From: CAKZNE01 sp002695025
GTDB taxonomy: Bacteria; Bacteroidota; Bacteroidia; Flavobacteriales; Schleiferiaceae
Direction of reading: 5' to 3'
Assembly: GCA_913043285.1 (NCBI GenBank)
Contig: CAJWML010000030.1
Coordinates: 1-19,267 of the forward strand
Length of the DNA stretch: 19,267 nucleotides
Under the pieces are notes generated by a model that worked only from the letters and a program-made list of their open reading frames with translations, was not told the origin of the DNA and searched no databases. A program made the position numbers and the translations under genes. Each line of letters starts with the position of its first letter. Within the stretch, counting starts at the first letter, position 1. Shown here piece by piece: positions 15,205 to 19,267 of this stretch.

Positions 15205-15597
15205 ATGAGTAGTATTTTTTCCAAAATAGTAGACGGAGAAATTCCTAGTTATATAATAGCTGAGGATGAGCACTATTTTGCCTTTCTGGACATTAACCCC
15301 CTGCATGAAGGACATACCCTTGTTATTCCAAAGAAGGAGGTAGACTATATTTTTGACATCAGTACTGAGGAATATAAAGGACTCTGGGCCTTTGCGCAAA
15401 AGGTAGCTCATGCTATTGGCAAGGCTATTCCTTGTAAGAGGGTAGGTGTAGCGGTGCTGGGTCTGGAAGTACCCCATGCGCATATTCACCTGATCCCTAT
15501 CAACCAGGTAAGTGATATTGATTTTAGCCGCCCTAAACTTAAATTCCCGGATGAGGAGTTTGCCCGTATTGCGGATAAGATTCGAAAAGAATTGTAA
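15205..15597 (+). CDS. HIT-family nucleotide hydrolase/transferase
   Basis: The 130-residue cytosolic protein is of the histidine-triad (HINT-like) branch. It begins with SIFSKIVDGEIPSY, has the FLDINPLHEGHTLVIPKKEV core and the catalytic triad PHAHIHLIPI with H91, H93 and H95. Such enzymes hydrolyse purine nucleoside phosphoramidates and similar AMP conjugates; the exact substrate here is not predictable. It sits 5 nt downstream of greA, an arrangement that implies co-transcription, and ends 1 nt before the convergent ruvC stop. Confidence 0.93.
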   Translation: MSSIFSKIVDGEIPSYIIAEDEHYFAFLDINPLHEGHTLVIPKKEVDYIFDISTEEYKGLWAFAQKVAHAIGKAIPCKRVGVAVLGLEVPHAHIHLIPINQVSDIDFSRPKLKFPDEEFARIADKIRKEL

Positions 15598-15598
15598 C

Positions 15599-16159
15599 TC
15601 AACTCCCGGAGATCCTTCCGGGATTATTTTTTATAAACTGATCCCAACTCTTGCTTTTACCGGAACCTCCCAGGGGAGAACTCAACTGGTAATGGTGGCA
15701 TAAGGCTACAGCCAGACCATCGGTGGCATCCATATAGCGATGCTCAATTTTAGTGTTAAGAATGCTTTCCAGCATACCGGCTACCTGCTCCTTGCTGGCA
15801 CCTCCCTTGCCGGTTATGGATTGTTTGATCTTGCGAGGAGAGTATTCCTGTATGGGGATACCACGGTTTAACCCCGCTGCCATAATTACTCCCTGCGCCC
15901 GGCCCAGCTTTAACATACTCTGTACATTCTTCCCGAAGAAGGGGGCTTCTACCGCCATTTCATCCGGAAGGTATTGTTCTATCAAATTGCTTACTTTTTC
16001 AAAAATGGCTTTAAGCTTTACCGCATGATCCGGGATTTTATTGAGCATGATCACATCCAGCGTCAGGACTTCTACTTTTTTGCCTGATACCTTGATGATG
16101 CCATAACCCAGAATATTTGTGCCCGGATCAACTCCCAATATCACTTTCTCCTTTTCCAT
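15599..16159 (-). CDS. ruvC: Crossover junction endodeoxyribonuclease RuvC
   Basis: RuvC resolves Holliday junctions together with RuvAB. The 186 residues are normal for the lineage. The catalytic acids are visible: D11 in GVDPGTN, E71 in VEAPFFGKN, and D144/D147 in DATDGLAVALCHH, equivalent to D7, E66, D138 and D141 of the E. coli enzyme. The conserved YSPRKIKQSITGKGGASKEQV segment lies between. The ATG at 16159 gives MEKEKVILGVDPG. No ruvA or ruvB is nearby. It is divergent from the glycosyltransferase gene (38 nt between start codons) and convergent with the HIT gene; its final codons contain that operon's terminator. Confidence 0.97.
   Translation of the reverse strand: MEKEKVILGVDPGTNILGYGIIKVSGKKVEVLTLDVIMLNKIPDHAVKLKAIFEKVSNLIEQYLPDEMAVEAPFFGKNVQSMLKLGRAQGVIMAAGLNRGIPIQEYSPRKIKQSITGKGGASKEQVAGMLESILNTKIEHRYMDATDGLAVALCHHYQLSSPLGGSGKSKSWDQFIKNNPGRISGS
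15604..15633 (+). terminator. Terminator of greA-HIT operon, inside the 3' end of ruvC
   Basis: A 7-bp stem TCCCGGA/TCCGGGA (15604-15610 with 15617-15623), a 6-nt loop, then TTATTTTTTA. It lies 7 nt past the HIT stop and within the last codons of the convergent ruvC. Confidence 0.6.
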
Positions 16160-16180
16160 AACTGCACTAAAATAAAGGAT

Positions 16181-16188
16181 TAATTTTG
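16181..16188 (+). promoter_or_regulatory. Possible -7 element for the glycosyltransferase gene
   Basis: TAATTTTG is a full TAnnTTTG match, but it ends only 9 nt before the ATG at 16198, so a transcript from it would be nearly leaderless. No -33 TTG is visible. Confidence 0.35.
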
Positions 16189-16197
16189 ACCCCGCCT

Positions 16198-17313
16198 ATG
16201 ATAATATTTCTTCTGATAGTACTCATCCTAACGCTTGTGTATTCACTGCTTATTGGCTGGCTGTATACGGGGCTTGAGCAGGGTGAAAAACGCGGTTGTG
16301 ATTTCCAGGCAGGCGTTTCTGTAGTGGTGCCATTCCGGAATGAGTTTGAGAACATTGGTGCGTTGATCCGGGCCATTGCTTCTCAGGAGTATCCCAGAGA
16401 TCGTATAGAACTGATTTTGGTCGATGATCATTCGGATGATGGTGGTGGGTCTCTGGCTTCGAAGGTGCTGGAAGATTATCCGGATCTGTGCGTAAGCCTG
16501 GTCGGTATGGACCAAAAGAGCGGTAAAAAGAATGCTCTGTATACGGGTGTGAGCAGGGCTGGACATGATATTATATTACAAACGGATGCAGATTGTATAC
16601 CGGGTCCATCGTGGGTACAACGTTCCGTTCAGCCTTTCGAAAATCAGGAAGTTGCGGCAGCGGCCGGAATAGTTCGCATGGCTGGCCATAGCGCCATACA
16701 AAAACTTTTTTCATTGGAATTCCTGTCTTTGCAAGCCAGCGGAGCGGCCCTGGTAAGCCGTGGGATACCGGTTATGGCTAACGGGGCTAACCTGGCTTAT
16801 CGTAAAAAAGTGTGGCTGGATCATCACCCCGGGAATACTAATTGGGCTAGCGGTGACGATGTTTTCTTCATCCAGAAGCTGGCTTTGAAAGATAAGCATA
16901 CGGTAACCTACAATGAGGACTCATGTGTGGATACACCGGCCCCTTTCAGTGGCAGAGAGTTCTTGAACCAAAGGGTACGCTGGGGAAGTAAAACCCCTGC
17001 TTATCCTATACGCTCGGCAAAATACATAGCTTACCTGGTGGCTGCTTTAAATACCTTGTTGGTAATGTGTTTCCTGGCCGGGCTTGTGCTTTCAGTGGAA
17101 TACCTGGCCGTATTCGTAGCCCTGGTTGGGATAAAATCCCTGCCGGATTACCTGCTGGTGCAAAAATTCGCGCGGATCTCAGAACAACGTAAACTACTGA
17201 GGTTATTTAGTATAAGTGCTCTGTTATATCCTTTTTATATCGTGATCTCAGGAGTGATCATTCTTTTTGGGACCCGGCTTCAGAAGTGGAAGGGTCGTCC
17301 CCTTCGGATTTGA
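16198..17313 (+). CDS. Membrane-bound family-2 glycosyltransferase
   Basis: The product is 371 residues from the ATG at 16198. An N-terminal membrane helix (about 2-23) is followed by a cytosolic GT-A domain: VSVVVPFRNEFENI (40-53), LILVDDHSDDG (72-82), the DxD-type T129-D130-A131-D132, the GDD (219-221) acid motif and QRVRW (258-262). Two or three C-terminal helices follow (about 280-325 and 338-365). This D-D-D-QxxRW set is that of membrane GT2 enzymes, including processive polysaccharide synthases and lipid-linked glycosyltransferases. Sugar donor and acceptor cannot be told. A TTG 12 nt upstream, in frame, belongs to the promoter-like TAATTTTG and is not preferred as start. The 3' end overlaps the convergent channel gene by 56 nt. 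Confidence 0.9.
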   Translation: MIIFLLIVLILTLVYSLLIGWLYTGLEQGEKRGCDFQAGVSVVVPFRNEFENIGALIRAIASQEYPRDRIELILVDDHSDDGGGSLASKVLEDYPDLCVSLVGMDQKSGKKNALYTGVSRAGHDIILQTDADCIPGPSWVQRSVQPFENQEVAAAAGIVRMAGHSAIQKLFSLEFLSLQASGAALVSRGIPVMANGANLAYRKKVWLDHHPGNTNWASGDDVFFIQKLALKDKHTVTYNEDSCVDTPAPFSGREFLNQRVRWGSKTPAYPIRSAKYIAYLVAALNTLLVMCFLAGLVLSVEYLAVFVALVGIKSLPDYLLVQKFARISEQRKLLRLFSISALLYPFYIVISGVIILFGTRLQKWKGRPLRI

Positions 17314-18568
17314 TATTCAGCGATTTGAAATCGGCCCCGGAAGGGTTCTGGAATATCCGGAGGTCAAATTTACTGACCGAAGCCATCAGGTGATCAAAAA
17401 TATCCGACTGTATATTCTCATAATTTACCCAGGCAATATCGTTGCTAAAGGCGTATATCTCCATAGGAAGGCCTTCCTCGGTGGGCTGTAATTGCCTAAC
17501 CATGACGGTTTCCTTTTGGTCGATCTTGGGATGTTCTTCCAGATACCTGAGTGCATAGCGTCTGAAAACCCCAATATTAGTCATGTGACGGCCATTGATC
17601 AGCTCTGATTTGTCCACCTTGGCCTCGGAATTATATTGATCTATTTCGGACTGTCTTTGCTTCACGTAATCCTTTACCCGTTCATATTTCATGAAGCGGT
17701 CGCGCATCTCTTCAGATACAAACTGTATGGAGCTGATATCAATATTAATGGAACGTTTGATACGTCTTACGCCCATGGACTGCATTCCCCGCCAGTTTTT
17801 GAACGAATCGGCAATAAAGGAATAGGTGGGAACGGTGGTAATGGTTTTATCCCAGTTACGTACTTTCACCGAGGTAAGATTTATCTCGATCACATCTCCA
17901 TCAGCACCATATTTATCCAGGCTCACCCAATCCCCCAGCCGCACCATATCGTTGGCTGCTATCTGTATGCTGGCCACCAGGCCCAGTATGGTGTCTCTGA
18001 AGATCAGCAGGATTACCGCAGTTGCTGCACCAAAGGCGGTTAAAATGGTCAACGGACTGCGACCAATGATCATGGAGATGATCAGTATGCCACCGATGAT
18101 ATAGGTGGTTAGAATAAATACCTGGATATAACTGCTGATAGGCTTCCCTTCAAACCGTTCAGTACGCAGGCCGATATATTCCAGTGAGCGTAAAAACCGG
18201 GCAATTACCATCAGGAAGATCACGATCATATAAATGCTTACCAGCTTTTGGAAAAGAGCCACTGGAATGGCAATGTCATCCAGCAACCACGGCAGGGAGT
18301 AATAAATGATGAGGGCTGGAACGAGATGGGCCAGGCCCGTAAATACTTTCTTTTCCAGGAAAATATCATCATACTCGCTCTTGGAGCGCTTGACGTAGGA
18401 ACTTACAAAACCCAGTATGATCCTTCGGGTAATAAAGTCTGCAATAAAGCTGATGATGATCAATAGGAGCACGTCCAGCGCCAGGGTCATATAGGAAGCG
18501 GCCTGTTCGCTTACGCCCTGTTCCAGGAACCATTCTCTGGCCCAGTGTTCCAGGTTGAATTTTTTCAT
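17258..18568 (-). CDS. MscS-family mechanosensitive channel, YbdG/MscM-like
   Basis: The 436 residues form an inner-membrane channel that opens on membrane tension. Five hydrophobic segments are visible at about 28-54, 75-96, 102-126, 147-169 and 173-204. The last is the pore-lining helix, rich in Gly/Ala (TAFGAATAVILLIFRDTILGLVAS). It leads into the MscS beta-domain (MVRLGDWVSLDKYGADGDVIEINLTSVKVRNWDKTITTVPTYSFI). The length, the extra N-terminal helices and the NWRGMQSMGVRRIKRSI segment resemble E. coli YbdG more than the 286-residue MscS. The C-terminal tail is polar and acidic (DDPSTSEAGSQKE). This last tail is encoded opposite the end of the glycosyltransferase gene. The gene has its own -7 element upstream. 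Confidence 0.93.
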   Translation of the reverse strand: MKKFNLEHWAREWFLEQGVSEQAASYMTLALDVLLLIIISFIADFITRRIILGFVSSYVKRSKSEYDDIFLEKKVFTGLAHLVPALIIYYSLPWLLDDIAIPVALFQKLVSIYMIVIFLMVIARFLRSLEYIGLRTERFEGKPISSYIQVFILTTYIIGGILIISMIIGRSPLTILTAFGAATAVILLIFRDTILGLVASIQIAANDMVRLGDWVSLDKYGADGDVIEINLTSVKVRNWDKTITTVPTYSFIADSFKNWRGMQSMGVRRIKRSINIDISSIQFVSEEMRDRFMKYERVKDYVKQRQSEIDQYNSEAKVDKSELINGRHMTNIGVFRRYALRYLEEHPKIDQKETVMVRQLQPTEEGLPMEIYAFSNDIAWVNYENIQSDIFDHLMASVSKFDLRIFQNPSGADFKSLNIKSEGDDPSTSEAGSQKE

Positions 18569-18588
18569 ACGTTGGTTTGCCTTTCGTG

Positions 18589-18596
18589 CAAAAATA
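18589..18596 (-). promoter_or_regulatory. -7 promoter element for the mechanosensitive channel gene
   Basis: On the minus strand this reads TATTTTTG followed by CACG, the same extended -7 sequence as in front of era and atpD. It is 20 nt before the channel ATG, in the 44-nt gap after the DUF4249-like gene. Confidence 0.55.
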
Positions 18597-18612
18597 GAGG
18601 GTTTTTAAGAAC

Positions 18613-19267
18613 TTATGGTTTGTAGCGAGCCCCACCTGAACTTAAGGCTGAAGCCCCGAAATAACCAAAACCATATTCTTCCGGGTTTGAAACATTGTAA
18701 ATGTTGCCGATGATGGTTTCCGGAGGTGGATCGAAGGTGCTGCCTACGTTGAAGACTTGGTTGCCTACCAGGTTAAGGAAGTCAAAATAATCCCGGCTTA
18801 TGGAGGCAATCTCAATACCTGCACTATCCTTGCGTCCCACCTTTTCATCAAAAGGCCCAAAGTAGTTGAACGGTGGAATACCATTTTTATCACCAATATA
18901 ACGGCCGTCAAAGTTTGAATCATCAAAAATAAAAATGGACTGGGTAAACAAAGAATCGTTCTTCCAGCGTGTAACGCGATAGGCATCTCCTCTTCCGGGT
19001 GGTTCCTGGAAATACATCAGGGCGTAAGCGCCTTCAGTAAATACCTGGGGAACGGTGTTGCGGTTTAGCCCGCGCACCCGGATAGAGTCTATTTCAAAAA
19101 CCCGTAACATAGGTTCCGGCCTGGAGCGCCAGGTTCCGGCCTTAAAGGTAGGATTACCTTCCATGATTTCCACTTCTACCTCATAGCGGCTGCCTACGGA
19201 ACCGTTAAAGGTGGTAGTGTAAAGTCCGGGTGGATAGTCACGCCGCCCGTGCGCTCGGCGTCGGCGA
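18613..19267 (-). CDS. DUF4249-like protein, N-terminal part outside the window
   Basis: The reading frame is open from the right edge to a TAA at 18613-18615, giving about 217 C-terminal residues. Features fit the DUF4249 family of Bacteroidota surface lipoproteins: a PPGLYTTTF...YEVEVE strand pair near the left edge of the visible part, AYRVTRWKNDSLFTQSIFIFDD, a FDGRYIGDKNG segment, SISRDYFDFLNLV, and the C-terminal NVSNPEEYGFGYFGASALSS. The signal peptide and lipobox would be beyond the window, so export is unproven here. DUF4249 genes usually follow a TonB-dependent receptor gene, so one is predicted just outside the right edge. The first roughly 9 visible codons are unusually GC- and Arg-rich and may not be reliable sequence. 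Confidence 0.75.
   Translation of the reverse strand, partial: RRRRAHGRRDYPPGLYTTTFNGSVGSRYEVEVEIMEGNPTFKAGTWRSRPEPMLRVFEIDSIRVRGLNRNTVPQVFTEGAYALMYFQEPPGRGDAYRVTRWKNDSLFTQSIFIFDDSNFDGRYIGDKNGIPPFNYFGPFDEKVGRKDSAGIEIASISRDYFDFLNLVGNQVFNVGSTFDPPPETIIGNIYNVSNPEEYGFGYFGASALSSGGARYKP

Noticed and set aside
16167..16174. Minus-strand TATTTTAG as a ruvC promoter
   Set aside because: It misses the consensus at one fixed position, lies only 7 nt before the ruvC ATG, and has no -33 support.
1..19267. CRISPR array, defence island, prophage or insertion sequence
   Set aside because: I saw no regularly spaced direct repeats of CRISPR size, no transposase, integrase or phage structural genes, and no toxin-antitoxin or restriction motifs in either strand.

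Overview
The window is a chromosomal segment from a member of the Bacteroidota (Flavobacteriia/Cytophagia-like), with moderate GC. The evidence is repeated TAnnTTTG-type -7 promoter elements, a TonB-dependent receptor with an N-terminal carboxypeptidase-regulatory-like domain, a cargo protein with a type IX secretion (T9SS) C-terminal signal, a PorV/PorQ-like barrel, a DUF4249-type protein, and an atpD-atpC pair standing apart from the other ATP synthase genes.

Left part (1-5.5 kb), mostly housekeeping. It opens with the 3' two-thirds of an initiator-type tRNA-Met and its terminator, then era (ribosome-assembly GTPase). Convergent to era is a two-gene unit, ribF (FAD synthesis, starting at TTG) and a small secreted leucine-rich-repeat protein. 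atpD-atpC follow, ending at a strong bidirectional terminator. On the other side of it, on the minus strand, are a Rieske-like lipoprotein with unusual metal ligands and a small two-helix membrane protein.

Middle part (5.7-14.6 kb), the most distinctive region. Three tightly spaced plus-strand genes encode a 1239-residue TonB-dependent receptor without a SusD partner, a 1371-residue exported protein with a T9SS-like C-terminal domain, and a 346-residue PorV/PorQ-like outer-membrane barrel. Gaps of 29 and 18 nt indicate one operon. I read it as a self-contained outer-membrane module: exported cargo, a candidate dedicated shuttle/anchor barrel, and an energised receptor. Its function is not known to me and it is the best candidate here for an undescribed system.

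Right part (14.6-19.3 kb): greA and a HIT-family hydrolase (operon), ruvC convergent to them, a family-2 membrane glycosyltransferase, a YbdG/MscM-like MscS channel whose 3' end overlaps the glycosyltransferase by 56 bp, and a DUF4249-like protein cut by the window edge.

Four promoters in the window (era, atpD, greA, mscS-like) share an extended -7 motif close to TATTTTTGCAC. I saw no CRISPR array, transposase, phage gene, rRNA or recognisable defence system.
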